A stretch of DNA of 64,000 bases, taken from positions 4,154,001 through 4,218,000 of the forward strand of contig NZ_CP074372.1 in NCBI RefSeq assembly GCF_018362995.1, given 5' to 3'. Made by a program: the position numbers and the translations under genes. The stretch is from Chryseobacterium indologenes (lineage in GTDB: Bacteria; Bacteroidota; Bacteroidia; Flavobacteriales; Weeksellaceae). This document shows, one piece after another, positions 31,849-41,269 of this stretch. Each line of letters begins with the position of its first letter. Within the stretch, counting starts at the first letter, position 1. The notes beneath the pieces are model-generated. The model was not told where the DNA came from. It was given only the letters and a program-made list of their open reading frames with translations, and did not search any database.

Positions 31849-33342
31849 TTAGTTAGCCATCGCCATGTAGATAAACTTCACTGAACTACTCACCATGTCG
31901 ATTACCGGTTGTGGGAAAATACCTAGTAAAATCACAAAAACCGCTAAGCTTGCCAATACAGAAAATTCTACTCCTGACAAATCTTTTGCTGTACTTAAAA
32001 CGGCTTCATCACCTTCTCCAAACATTGCTTTTCCGTAGAATCTCAATAAATACACAGCACAAAGAATTACCGTAAGACCAGCAATTACTGCTGCTGTTCC
32101 GTTAAAATCATAAACAGATTTCAACAAAATAAATTCTCCGATGAATCCATTAGTTAATGGAACACCCATTGAACCTAATATAATGATCAAAAACAATACA
32201 GCAAACTTAGGCGCTACTTTAGCTAAACCACCCATTTGTCTGATGTCTCTTGATTTAAATCTCTTGTATAAAATATCACAACAGTAGAATAATCCCACTA
32301 CGTTGATACCGTGAGCGAAAGTCTGTACCAAAGCTCCTTCAGCACCTTCAACGTTGAATGTTCCTCTTAAAGTAACTACTGCCGATGCAAAGATACCAGC
32401 TACCATTAATCCTACGTGAGAGAAAGATGAATACGCAATGATTCTCTTCATATCCGTCTGGATAATAGCGATCAGGGCACCATGAACAATTCCTACAATC
32501 GCAAGGATGATCACAATCTGTCCTGAGATTCCGGCTATCGGAAGTGGAGTGATTGGAAGCAAGTAACGCATTACACCGTATACTGCCATCTTAAGCATGA
32601 TCCCTGATAACAGCATCGATCCTTGAGTAGGAGAGTAGGTATAGGTATCAGGCTGCCATGTATGGAAAGGGAATACCGGTAATTTCACTGCAAAAGCAAA
32701 GAAAATAAACCAGAATACCACAGTCTGCTGTACTTCGTTCAGTTGTGCATTATATAAATCTGTTAAAGCGAATGATGCTGAGTGATTGTACACATAGATC
32801 AATCCGGCTAACATAAATAATGATCCAACGAATGTATATACGAAGAATTTCGTAGTGAATTCGAATCTTTTATTCTCTTGTCCCCAAAGTCCGGCAATGA
32901 ACCAAATTGGAATCAAAGTTACTTCCCAGAAAATGTAGAATAACAATCCGTCTAAAGAAGTAAACACTCCTACAAGTCCGAACTGCATCAACAGAATCAA
33001 CCCGTAGAATGTATTTCTATAGTTTACATTTTCGTTGAAAGATGATAAAATAATGATTGGAGCCAGAATATTGGTCAATAATAAAAGAAGCATGCTCATC
33101 CCATCGATACCGAAGTGAAGAGAACTCTTCATAAATTGTGACCAAGGATAATTGATTTCGTGCTGCAATACACTATCTACCGTCGGAGTAAAATCGAAAT
33201 CCGAAAGTATATAAAATGTAAGAAGCATTTGTACCAATGCAATTCCCAGTGCCAAATATTTGCTGGAATTACTCTTCCATGCAAAAACTAATCCCGAACC
33301 TACTAGAGGTAATAGTAATAATGTTAATAATAAACAAGACAT
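31849..33342 (-). CDS. nuoM: NADH-quinone oxidoreductase subunit M
   Basis: A 497-residue antiporter-like membrane subunit of complex I. Visible signatures are HFGIDGMSMLLLLLTNILAP (about residues 77-96), FYIFWEVTLIPIW with the essential Glu, the Lys-bearing AVKLPVFPFHTWQPDTYTYSP (about 218-238) and MKRIIAYSSFSHVG. It follows nuoL after two bases. Confidence 0.96.
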   Translation of the reverse strand: MSCLLLTLLLLPLVGSGLVFAWKSNSSKYLALGIALVQMLLTFYILSDFDFTPTVDSVLQHEINYPWSQFMKSSLHFGIDGMSMLLLLLTNILAPIIILSSFNENVNYRNTFYGLILLMQFGLVGVFTSLDGLLFYIFWEVTLIPIWFIAGLWGQENKRFEFTTKFFVYTFVGSLFMLAGLIYVYNHSASFALTDLYNAQLNEVQQTVVFWFIFFAFAVKLPVFPFHTWQPDTYTYSPTQGSMLLSGIMLKMAVYGVMRYLLPITPLPIAGISGQIVIILAIVGIVHGALIAIIQTDMKRIIAYSSFSHVGLMVAGIFASAVVTLRGTFNVEGAEGALVQTFAHGINVVGLFYCCDILYKRFKSRDIRQMGGLAKVAPKFAVLFLIIILGSMGVPLTNGFIGEFILLKSVYDFNGTAAVIAGLTVILCAVYLLRFYGKAMFGEGDEAVLSTAKDLSGVEFSVLASLAVFVILLGIFPQPVIDMVSSSVKFIYMAMAN

Positions 33343-33344
33343 TA

Positions 33345-35258
33345 TTATTGTAATAAAAAGTTAACAATTAATATAATTCCCACAGCTAAAGACATGATAA
33401 GAATATACGTCTCTACATTTCCGTTTTGAACACGCTTCATAGCTTTTCCGCTGTCTTCAGCACCATCACCTACAAAGTTTACAAAACGGTCTAAGATACC
33501 CTTATCAAACATCTTTCCTCCGCGTCCTAATCCTTCAACAGTTTTTACAATCAATGCGTTGTAAAGTTCGTCAACATATAATTTCTTAGCAGAAAGCTTT
33601 TCCCATCCGGTGTAGTTTTCTTCTGCAACAGCCATTTTTTTCTTTTTCACGTAGGTATTTCTAACGATAAACCATACAGAGAAGAACATAAGTACTGTAG
33701 CTGCTAATAAGATCATTTCAGTATTGAAAGGCACTCCTGAAAGAGTAGCTTCCATCTGGCTGTAGCTTTGTTCAGTAAGAACTGGCTTTAACCATTCCAT
33801 CAGTTTAGCATAATGCCCGTGACCGATGAAGTGTGGCAGGTTGATAAAACCTCCGATTACAGAAAGGATTGCCAATACGATCAATGGTAATGTCATATTT
33901 GACGGACTTTCGTGTAAGTGGTGTTTTTGTTCTTCAGTACCTCTGAATTCACCGTGGAATGTCAAATAATACAGTCTGAACATATATGTTGCAGTGATTG
34001 CCGCTAAAACAAATAAGATTACCCAGTAGATAGGGTTTTTAGCGAAAGCTGCTACTAAAATTTCGTCTTTAGAGATCATCCCTGATAATAAAGGGAAACC
34101 TGAGATGGCTAATGTCCCGATAAGGAATGTAGCGTGGGTAAGAGGAATATATTTTTTAAGCCCTCCCATGAAACGCATATCCTGCTCGTTGCTCATTGCA
34201 TGGATTACAGAACCTGCACCTAAGAATAACAAAGCTTTAAAGAATGCGTGTGTCATTACGTGGAACATCGCTGTTGTATATGCTCCAAGACCTAAAGCAA
34301 TGAACATAAATCCAAGCTGTGAAACGGTAGAGTAAGCTAATACTTTTTTGATGTCGTTCTGACGAAGTGCATAGAATCCAGCTAAAGCCGCTGTTAAGAA
34401 TCCGATGAATAAAATTCCTCCCTGTACTGTAGGGGCTAAAGTAAATAAGAAGTTTGATCTTACTACTAAATAAATCCCTGCCGTTACCATCGTTGCCGCG
34501 TGGATCAAGGCTGATACAGGAGTTGGTCCGGCCATCGCATCCGGTAACCATGTATATAATGGAACCTGAGCAGATTTACCGGTAGCACCGATGAATAAAC
34601 TCGCTGTGATAAAAATAATCACTGTTCCGTCCAATTCAAATTTTGAAGCGTTTTCTGCTACAGAAAGATAATCTACAGCATTGGTCTGAGAAGCAATCAT
34701 GAAAATACCGATCAATAACGCAAGGTCACCAATTCTGTTCATGATGAAAGCTTTTCTTGCTGCTTTACCGTATTCTTCGTTGGTATACCAGAATCCGATC
34801 AACAGGTAAGAACAAAGACCTACACCTTCCCATCCGATGAATAGGATAAGGTAGTTGCTTCCCATTACTAAAAGTAACATAGAGAAGATGAAAAGATTCA
34901 GGTAAGTAAAGAACTTATAGAACCCTTTGTCATGACTCATATATCCGATAGAGTATAAGTGGATCAGTGAACCGATACCCGTAATGATCATCACCATCAT
35001 TAAAGAAAGCTGATCAATCTGAAATCCAAAATTGATTTGAACTCCATTTACTCTAAACCATTCAAAAGCTTTTACGATTACAGGCTGGCTTTCAGAATTA
35101 AAATTCATAAAAAGACTTACAGCGATACAGAATGATCCGAAAACCATTGCCGTAGCCAAAGATCCAACCAATATTTTTGGAAGATTTTTCCCGAATAAAC
35201 CGTTAATAAGAAACCCTAAAAGTGGTAAAAGTACTATTGCATATACTAGATTCTCCAT
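33345..35258 (-). CDS. nuoL: NADH-quinone oxidoreductase subunit L
   Basis: A 637-residue membrane subunit, the largest antiporter-like subunit of complex I, with the long amphipathic C-terminal lateral helix expected at about residues 520-600. Motifs seen are FQIDQLSLMMVMIITGIGSLIHLYSIGYM, FIGWEGVGLCSYLLIGFW, TGKSAQVPLYTWLPDAMAGPTPVSALIHAATMV (Lys and His of the proton path), and KKVLAYSTVSQLGFM. The gene follows nuoK after two bases. Confidence 0.97.
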   Translation of the reverse strand: MENLVYAIVLLPLLGFLINGLFGKNLPKILVGSLATAMVFGSFCIAVSLFMNFNSESQPVIVKAFEWFRVNGVQINFGFQIDQLSLMMVMIITGIGSLIHLYSIGYMSHDKGFYKFFTYLNLFIFSMLLLVMGSNYLILFIGWEGVGLCSYLLIGFWYTNEEYGKAARKAFIMNRIGDLALLIGIFMIASQTNAVDYLSVAENASKFELDGTVIIFITASLFIGATGKSAQVPLYTWLPDAMAGPTPVSALIHAATMVTAGIYLVVRSNFLFTLAPTVQGGILFIGFLTAALAGFYALRQNDIKKVLAYSTVSQLGFMFIALGLGAYTTAMFHVMTHAFFKALLFLGAGSVIHAMSNEQDMRFMGGLKKYIPLTHATFLIGTLAISGFPLLSGMISKDEILVAAFAKNPIYWVILFVLAAITATYMFRLYYLTFHGEFRGTEEQKHHLHESPSNMTLPLIVLAILSVIGGFINLPHFIGHGHYAKLMEWLKPVLTEQSYSQMEATLSGVPFNTEMILLAATVLMFFSVWFIVRNTYVKKKKMAVAEENYTGWEKLSAKKLYVDELYNALIVKTVEGLGRGGKMFDKGILDRFVNFVGDGAEDSGKAMKRVQNGNVETYILIMSLAVGIILIVNFLLQ

Positions 35259-35260
35259 TC

Positions 35261-35590
35261 TTATCCTCTTAATTTATTAAATATACTCACATCTACAGAA
35301 CGGGTATTTCTATACAGCATAGCAATAATTGCCAAACCTACTGCTACTTCAGCAGCAGCCACTACCATAATGAAGAAAACTAAAAGTTGTCCGTCGCCGT
35401 TGCCTTTATACGCTGAAAAAGCTGCCAATAAAAGGTTTACAGAATTCAGCATAAGCTCTACACAGCCCAGAATCACAATAGCATTTTTTCTAAGCAATAC
35501 TCCCATTACTCCCAGACAGAACAATACTGATGAAAGAATGATGAAGTAGTCCAAAGGGATGCTTTGTATAAATGTATTTACTTCTCCCAT
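35261..35590 (-). CDS. nuoK: NADH-quinone oxidoreductase subunit K
   Basis: A 109-residue membrane subunit with three transmembrane helices. Conserved glutamates occur in LGCVELMLNSVNLLL (about residues 42-56) and VVAAAEVAVGLAI (about 76-88), both part of the central hydrophilic axis of complex I. Four bases separate it from nuoJ and two from nuoL. Confidence 0.96.
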   Translation of the reverse strand: MGEVNTFIQSIPLDYFIILSSVLFCLGVMGVLLRKNAIVILGCVELMLNSVNLLLAAFSAYKGNGDGQLLVFFIMVVAAAEVAVGLAIIAMLYRNTRSVDVSIFNKLRG

Positions 35591-35594
35591 AATT

Positions 35595-36092
35595 TTATAA
35601 ATCTTTTTTACCGATTAATACCGCGCCTACAATACCTGCCAGAATTAGGATGGAAGCAAGCTCAAACGGTAAAACATATTCATTAAACAAAAGTCTACCC
35701 AGATTTTTCGTAAGACCGATACCTCTGTCTACATTTTCAACCACAATGTGTTTGTCCTGTACGCCCCTGAAAACTCCCAATACACCTACTAAAAGAAGAC
35801 CTGCTGTAAAAACTCCAACAAACTTTAAAGTATTGTTCTTCTTACTTTCGTCTCCTTTATTAAGGTTAAGCATCATCAGGATGTAAAGGAAAAGTACCAT
35901 GATGGCACCTGCGTACACTATAATCTGGATAATTGCAAGGAACTGTGCATTTAAAAGAACGTACATACCTGCAATTGAAAACATCGTAACAATTAATGAC
36001 AAAATAGCATAGAGAGGATTTCTTGCAAATACAAAATACACTGCACTTGCCACTGCTAAAAACGCCACCAAGAAAAATAAAAACTGATCCAT
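35595..36092 (-). CDS. nuoJ: NADH-quinone oxidoreductase subunit J
   Basis: A 165-residue membrane subunit with five transmembrane helices. The pi-bulge helix region reads AIIQIIVYAGAIMVLFLYILMMLNL (about residues 53-77), typical of NuoJ. Its ATG overlaps the nuoI stop codon by one base, so translation is coupled. Confidence 0.95.
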   Translation of the reverse strand: MDQFLFFLVAFLAVASAVYFVFARNPLYAILSLIVTMFSIAGMYVLLNAQFLAIIQIIVYAGAIMVLFLYILMMLNLNKGDESKKNNTLKFVGVFTAGLLLVGVLGVFRGVQDKHIVVENVDRGIGLTKNLGRLLFNEYVLPFELASILILAGIVGAVLIGKKDL

Positions 36093-36649
36093 TATTTTAC
36101 CGCATTTTTTTGTTTCTCGGATTGTCTTGTGGTGATATCAATCCTTTCATTTATTTTTTCAACTAATTTATCTTTTCCATAGATGAAAGAACCTCTGTTG
36201 GTTTCTACGTCTACCAGTCTGTCTGTAAGATAGATGGCAGATTTAGGACAAGCTTCTTCACACATACCGCAGAAAATACATCTCAGCATATTGATTTCAT
36301 ATACTGAAGCATATTTCTCTTCTCTGTAAAGACCTTTTTCCTCTTTAGTTCTTTCAGCAGCCGTCATTGTAATGGCTTCTGCAGGACAAGCTACCGCACA
36401 AAGTCCGCAAGCGGTACATCTTTCTCTGCCTTCTTCGTCTCTTTTCAAAACGTGCTGGCCTCTCCAGATGGTTGTTCTTGGCTTCTGTACTTCCGGATAC
36501 GAATATACTGCGGGAGCACCTTTTATCACGGTTCTTACAGCATGCTTAAATGTAATCCCCATCCCTGTAAAGATAGCAGGTAAGTAGATTTTTTCAGCAA
36601 GGGTCATTTCTTTATTGGAAACAACTTTTGATCTGTTTGTAAGTTTCAT
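36092..36649 (-). CDS. nuoI: NADH-quinone oxidoreductase subunit I
   Basis: A 185-residue ferredoxin-like peripheral subunit that carries clusters N6a and N6b of complex I. Two complete 4Fe-4S motifs are present, CTACGLCAVACP (about residues 79-90) and CIFCGMCEEACP (about 124-135). An N-terminal amphipathic helix would lie on the membrane. The gene is coupled to nuoJ and lies 57 bases after nuoH. Confidence 0.97.
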   Translation of the reverse strand: MKLTNRSKVVSNKEMTLAEKIYLPAIFTGMGITFKHAVRTVIKGAPAVYSYPEVQKPRTTIWRGQHVLKRDEEGRERCTACGLCAVACPAEAITMTAAERTKEEKGLYREEKYASVYEINMLRCIFCGMCEEACPKSAIYLTDRLVDVETNRGSFIYGKDKLVEKINERIDITTRQSEKQKNAVK

Positions 36650-36706
36650 TTATTTAATTTTTTTAGGCTGAACTTGTATCCAGCATTAAAAATATATTCT
36701 TATCTC

Positions 36707-37771
36707 TTAGTTTGCAAATGCTAAAATTACAGCTCCTGTAATTAATAGGTTTACCAATGCCATTGGGATTAATGTTTTCCATCCTAAGTGCATTAACTGG
36801 TCATATCTGAATCTTGGAAGCGTCCATCTGATCCACATGAAGATCAGAATTCCGATGACAGTCTTCGTTAAGAATGCTACGATACTCAGGATTCCTGCAG
36901 TGTTCTCACCCCAGTTCTGAGTTACCCATTCAATACCAGGATAGTTGTATCCTCCGAAGAAAAGAACGACCATGAATGCATTGGAAATAAACATGTTCAC
37001 GTATTCCCCGAACATATATAAACCTAATTTCATGGAAGAGTATTCTGTAGAGTATCCTGTTACCAATTCAGATTCACACTCAGGTAAATCGAACGGGTGT
37101 CTGTTGGTTTCAGCTAAAGCTGCTACAAAGAAAACAAGGAAAGCGATCGGCTGGTAGAAAATATTCCAGTTCAGTCCGGAAACCCAAGGAATGACTCCCC
37201 ATAATTTCCCAGTAGTCTGGCTTTCTGTAATTTCTTTTAAATCTAAACTTCCTGTCATCATAATGATAGAAAGAAGCGCTAATCCCATTGCCAATTCGTA
37301 AGAAATCATCTGAGAAGAAGCACGGATAGCACCTAGTAATGAATATTTGTTGTTCGAAGCCCAACCTCCGATCATAATTCCGTAAACCCCGATTGAAGCC
37401 ATTCCGATGATGAAAAGTACACCAACATCAATGTTAGCAACCTGAAGATCAAAAGAAGTACCTGCAATATTTAAACTTTTACCCCAAGGAATAACAGCTC
37501 CTGTAATTAATGAAATAAACATTACCAAAGCAGGTCCTAATACGAAAAGGAATTTTTCTGCATTGGCCGGCGTAAAGTCTTCTTTGAAGAAAAACTTTCC
37601 ACCATCAGCAAGAGGCTGCAGCAATCCGAAAGGTCCGGCTCTGTTGGGACCAATTCTATCCTGCATGATAGAGGCTACTTTTCTTTCTGCCCAGGTAGAG
37701 TAGGCTGCAATCGTAAGCGACAGCAGGAAAAGTGCTAGTACAAGTATAAGTTTAAATGTAAGTAAATCCAT
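36707..37771 (-). CDS. nuoH: NADH-quinone oxidoreductase subunit H
   Basis: A 354-residue membrane subunit that forms much of the quinone site, with about eight transmembrane helices. Seen are WAERKVASIMQDRIGPNRAGPFGLLQPLADGGK (about residues 28-60), the Glu-rich loop ALAETNRHPFDLPECESELVTGYSTEYSSMK, and the C-terminal WIRWTLPRFRYDQLMHLGWK. All quinone-pocket signatures are intact. A 74-base spacer with a strong AT hairpin separates it from nuoG. Confidence 0.97.
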   Translation of the reverse strand: MDLLTFKLILVLALFLLSLTIAAYSTWAERKVASIMQDRIGPNRAGPFGLLQPLADGGKFFFKEDFTPANAEKFLFVLGPALVMFISLITGAVIPWGKSLNIAGTSFDLQVANIDVGVLFIIGMASIGVYGIMIGGWASNNKYSLLGAIRASSQMISYELAMGLALLSIIMMTGSLDLKEITESQTTGKLWGVIPWVSGLNWNIFYQPIAFLVFFVAALAETNRHPFDLPECESELVTGYSTEYSSMKLGLYMFGEYVNMFISNAFMVVLFFGGYNYPGIEWVTQNWGENTAGILSIVAFLTKTVIGILIFMWIRWTLPRFRYDQLMHLGWKTLIPMALVNLLITGAVILAFAN

Positions 37772-37790
37772 CCTGAATTTTAGATTTTAG

Positions 37791-37838
37791 ATTTTAAATT
37801 ATAGATTTTGCATTCATTTAAAATCTATAATTTAAAAT
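37791..37838. repeat. 19-bp perfect inverted repeat between nuoG and nuoH
   Basis: ATTTTAAATTATAGATTTT (37791-37809) and AAAATCTATAATTTAAAAT (37820-37838) are exact complements around a 10-base loop. There is no following U-run in the operon direction, so it is not a standard terminator. It lies entirely in the intergenic spacer. Confidence 0.75.
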
Positions 37839-37845
37839 TTATAAT

Positions 37846-38850
37846 TTATGATAATTTTTCGTCTTTTTCACTGATTTCTTTCGCCATAGGATTGTCTAAA
37901 ACTCTTAGCTCATCCTTAGGTTTTTCGTAGTGGTTCAATGAAATTACAGAGTGTCTGTCGATATGTCTAGGACCTTCGATGTTCCAGTCTGATAATGCTT
38001 TTCTTTCAAAACGGCATGTATCGCAGATGAATTCTTCCACTTCACCCCACTGATCTTTTCTGGCAGTTACTCTTACGATTTCGTCACCTTTCATCCATAC
38101 TACAGCTTTTCCGGAACACTTATCACATTTACAAGAAGCGTTCATTGGTTTTGTAAACCATACTCTGCTTGCAAAACGGGCTGTTCTGTCTGTTAATGCT
38201 CCTACCGGACAAACGTCGATAATATTTCCGATGAAGTCATTGTCTAAAGCTTTATTTAAATAAGTTGAAATTTCAGCGTGATCTCCTCTGAAAAGAATAC
38301 CGTGTTCTCTTGTTTCTGTAAGCTGGTTGGCTGTCAGTACACATCTTGCGCAAAGAATACAACGGTTCATGTTCAATTTGATGTTTGGTCCAAGATCATC
38401 AGCTTCGTAAGTATTTCTTTCAAATTCTGTTCTTGTACTCTCTACACCATGCTCATATCCTAAGTCCTGAAGATGACATTCTCCTGCCTGGTCACAGATA
38501 GGGCAGTCCAGCGGGTGATTCACCAATAAGAACTCGGTAACCGCTTTTCTTCCTTCCTGGGCTTTCTCAGAAGTAAGGTTTTTTACTTCCATCCCATCCA
38601 TTACGTTAGTTCTGCAGCTTGCCACTAATTTCGGCATAGGACGAGGATCTGCTTCAGACCCTTTAGAAACTTCCACAAGACATGTTCTACATCTCCCTCC
38701 ACTGGTCTCTAATTTGCTGTAGTAGCACATAGCGGGAGGTACAGATTTTCCACCGATTTGTCTTGCTGCTTCCAGAATGGAAGTACCAGGCATCACTTCA
38801 GTAGTCTGTCCGTCTATAGTTATTTTGAATTTTTTAACTTCTTCGCTCAT
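37846..38850 (-). CDS. nuoG: NADH-quinone oxidoreductase subunit G, short form
   Basis: A 334-residue peripheral subunit. It keeps the 2Fe-2S domain (CYYSKLETSGGRCRTCLVEV), the His-ligated cluster region (HPLDCPICDQAGECHLQD) and the 4Fe-4S cysteines (NRCILCARCV, DVCPVGAL, and CKCDKC). The large molybdopterin-oxidoreductase-like domain of E. coli NuoG (over 900 residues) is absent. A short NuoG is usual in Bacteroidota, so this is not read as a truncation. It follows the beta-barrel gene by 41 bases. Confidence 0.95.
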   Translation of the reverse strand: MSEEVKKFKITIDGQTTEVMPGTSILEAARQIGGKSVPPAMCYYSKLETSGGRCRTCLVEVSKGSEADPRPMPKLVASCRTNVMDGMEVKNLTSEKAQEGRKAVTEFLLVNHPLDCPICDQAGECHLQDLGYEHGVESTRTEFERNTYEADDLGPNIKLNMNRCILCARCVLTANQLTETREHGILFRGDHAEISTYLNKALDNDFIGNIIDVCPVGALTDRTARFASRVWFTKPMNASCKCDKCSGKAVVWMKGDEIVRVTARKDQWGEVEEFICDTCRFERKALSDWNIEGPRHIDRHSVISLNHYEKPKDELRVLDNPMAKEISEKDEKLS

Positions 38851-38891
38851 ATGATATGCTTTAAGCTTTATGCGTTAAGCAATAGGCTTTG

Positions 38892-39803
38892 TTATTTATA
38901 TTTCTTAGTATTAAATGTATATCCAATTCCTCCCAGAACCTGTCCGAAAACAAAATCCTGGCGTGCTTTGTCCGGCTTATTATTCAACGTGGTTTTGATG
39001 TCCCACATATTGATATATCCTGCTTTTCCTTCTAATCTCAGCATCCAGTTTTTCCAGAAAACCAAGTTAAGACTGGATCTGATATCGGTTCCCATACCTG
39101 CAACGTGAAAACGGTCACTTCTCTCATTTCCAAAAAGCTTTACATTACTCTTCGGAAACATAAACCCAATCCCAGCTCCATAAGACCATACCAAATCTAT
39201 ATTTTTCTTATGAACAAGATTTTTGTATTTCTCAAGACCTAAGTTTTCATAGTTTAGTCCGTCTGTATGTTCAAAAGTAAGGAACTTCTCATCTGCAAGG
39301 TTAACCTGCCCGTTTTGAACCATTGCTGCGTATTCAGGATCTGAAATATGACCTTTGAAACCTACTGTCTGGTTCTGATCCATTACATATTTCATATGGT
39401 CTATCCCAAGTACCAATGCTAGATTGTCTTTGATAAAATATCCTATTCTGAAATTATACTGTGTTACCGTGAACCAGCTTGGATCAAAATAGACAATTCC
39501 AAATTTTGTAGGTCTGTCCTGTGCCGTTACGTTATTCAGTTGAAAATCATATCCGTTTCCGGTAAAATGGATATCAGAATTGCTGTAAGCCGCTCTGTTC
39601 CATCCATAAAATACGAAAACCTGACCTTTCTTGCTTAATGGTAAAGGCTTTTCCTTTCTTTCAGCTTTAATCTGCTGTTTTTCACTCGCTACATATGACA
39701 AATCCTCTTCAAAGGATCTATTATAATTTGTTGTATCTGTTTTCTTATTCTGTGCAAATACAAAATTCGACATCATTAAGCCGACAACCAATAACTTTTT
39801 CAT
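38892..39803 (-). CDS. outer-membrane beta-barrel protein of unknown function inside the nuo operon
   Basis: A 303-residue protein with a signal peptide ending at FVFAQ (residue 18), a charged linker with many Lys/Glu residues (about 20-58), then strands with aromatic girdles (FVFYGWNRAAYSNSDIHF, FRIGYFIKDNLALVLGIDHMKY, LRLEGKAGYINMWDI) ending in GGIGYTFNTKKYK. This is the layout of small Bacteroidota outer-membrane barrels. It sits five bases after nuoF and 41 before nuoG, in the same direction, so it is almost certainly co-transcribed with complex I. It is not a complex I subunit by sequence. Confidence 0.85.
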   Translation of the reverse strand: MKKLLVVGLMMSNFVFAQNKKTDTTNYNRSFEEDLSYVASEKQQIKAERKEKPLPLSKKGQVFVFYGWNRAAYSNSDIHFTGNGYDFQLNNVTAQDRPTKFGIVYFDPSWFTVTQYNFRIGYFIKDNLALVLGIDHMKYVMDQNQTVGFKGHISDPEYAAMVQNGQVNLADEKFLTFEHTDGLNYENLGLEKYKNLVHKKNIDLVWSYGAGIGFMFPKSNVKLFGNERSDRFHVAGMGTDIRSSLNLVFWKNWMLRLEGKAGYINMWDIKTTLNNKPDKARQDFVFGQVLGGIGYTFNTKKYK

Positions 39804-39808
39804 TTTAC

Positions 39809-41167
39809 CTATGCGTTCTTTTCAACAGCCGGAATAGGATCTGCATAATGTGCCAATCCATAGTTTTGTGTCTGAGATAACTCAGGGTTTTTCACGTGCC
39901 ACTCAAATTCATCTCTGAAGTGACGGATTGCTGCTGCAACCGGCCAGGCTGCTGCATCACCCAACGGACAAATCGTGTTTCCTTCGATTTTTCTCTGGAT
40001 ATCCCAAAGTAGATCGATATCTTCCATTTTTCCTTCTCCTTTCTCGATTTTCTTCAAAATCTTGTACATCCATCCTGTTCCTTCGCGGCAAGGCGTACAT
40101 TGTCCACAGCTTTCGTGATTGTAGAATCTCGCTAAAGTCATAGTGTGTTCTACAATACACTGGTCTTCATCCAAAACGATGAAACCTCCTGAACCCATCA
40201 TTGTTCCGGTAGCGAAACCACCGTCTGCCAATGACTCATAGTTCATATATCTTGGCTCTCCGTTCACTGTTCTCAGCAATAGATTAGCTGGAACAATAGG
40301 AACAGAACTTCCTCCAGGAATACAAGCCTTTAATCTTTTACCATCTTTGATACCACCGCAATATTCATCAGAATAGATGAATTCTTCCACGGTAATAGTC
40401 ATATCAATTTCGTATACACCAGGTTTGTTGATGTTTCCACAAGCAGAAATCAATTTCGTACCTGTAGATCTTCCCACTCCGATTTTAGCATATTCAGCAC
40501 CTGTAATATCAATAATTGGAACAATTGCCGCAATAGATTCAACGTTATTTACTACCGTTGGTCTTTCCCAAAGTCCTTTTACAGCCGGGAATGGTGGTTT
40601 TAATCTTGGGTTACCTCTTTTTCCTTCAAGAGATTCAAGCAATGCGGTTTCTTCACCACAGATATATGCTCCACCACCTCTCTGAACATAAATTTCACAA
40701 TCGAAACCTGTTCCCAGGATATTTTTACCTAAAAATCCTGCTGCTTTGGCTTCTTCAATAGCTTCTTCAAGGATATCCGGAATCCATGAATATTCTCCAC
40801 GGATGTAGATATAAGAAACATTAGAACCTAAACAGTAAGATGAGATCAGCATTCCCTCGATCAATACATGAGGAAGGAACTCCATTAAATATCTGTCCTT
40901 GAAAGTTCCGGGCTCAGATTCATCTGCATTGACAACAAGGTGTCTCGGAACGCCTTCAGGCTTTGCCAGAAAGCTCCATTTCATCCCTGTTGGGAATCCA
41001 GCTCCACCACGTCCTCTTAGTCCTGAAGCTTTTACTTCTTCAAGAATTTCGTCAGGAGTCATCTTCAAGGCTTTTTCGGCTGCTGTATAACCTCCCTGTT
41101 TACGGTACGTTTCAAAGTAGCGAATACCTTCTATATGTGCGTCTTTAAGTAAAAGTTTTTTACTCAT
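39809..41167 (-). CDS. nuoF: NADH-quinone oxidoreductase subunit F
   Basis: A 452-residue NADH- and FMN-binding subunit. Seen are SGLRGRGGAGFPTGMKWSF (about residues 48-66, NADH/FMN loop), VVNADESEPGTFKDR, GAYICGEETALLESLEGKRG, the 4Fe-4S cysteines in ESCGQCTPCREG and the last ligand in NTICPLGDAAAWP. The presence of nuoE, F and G means this complex I oxidises NADH, unlike the 11-subunit forms. Confidence 0.97.
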   Translation of the reverse strand: MSKKLLLKDAHIEGIRYFETYRKQGGYTAAEKALKMTPDEILEEVKASGLRGRGGAGFPTGMKWSFLAKPEGVPRHLVVNADESEPGTFKDRYLMEFLPHVLIEGMLISSYCLGSNVSYIYIRGEYSWIPDILEEAIEEAKAAGFLGKNILGTGFDCEIYVQRGGGAYICGEETALLESLEGKRGNPRLKPPFPAVKGLWERPTVVNNVESIAAIVPIIDITGAEYAKIGVGRSTGTKLISACGNINKPGVYEIDMTITVEEFIYSDEYCGGIKDGKRLKACIPGGSSVPIVPANLLLRTVNGEPRYMNYESLADGGFATGTMMGSGGFIVLDEDQCIVEHTMTLARFYNHESCGQCTPCREGTGWMYKILKKIEKGEGKMEDIDLLWDIQRKIEGNTICPLGDAAAWPVAAAIRHFRDEFEWHVKNPELSQTQNYGLAHYADPIPAVEKNA

Positions 41168-41269
41168 TGTTATTTGCTTATTGCAATTGGCGTGTAGCTT
41201 CTTGCATTAATTATGATTAAACGTTAAGTGAATAATTTAAAATCTAAAATGTAGAGTTTAAAATTTCTA

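Noticed and set aside
37846..38850. nuoG as a truncated pseudogene
   Set aside because: It lacks the molybdopterin-like domain, but short NuoG proteins of about 330 residues are usual in Bacteroidota, and all Fe-S ligands visible are intact.
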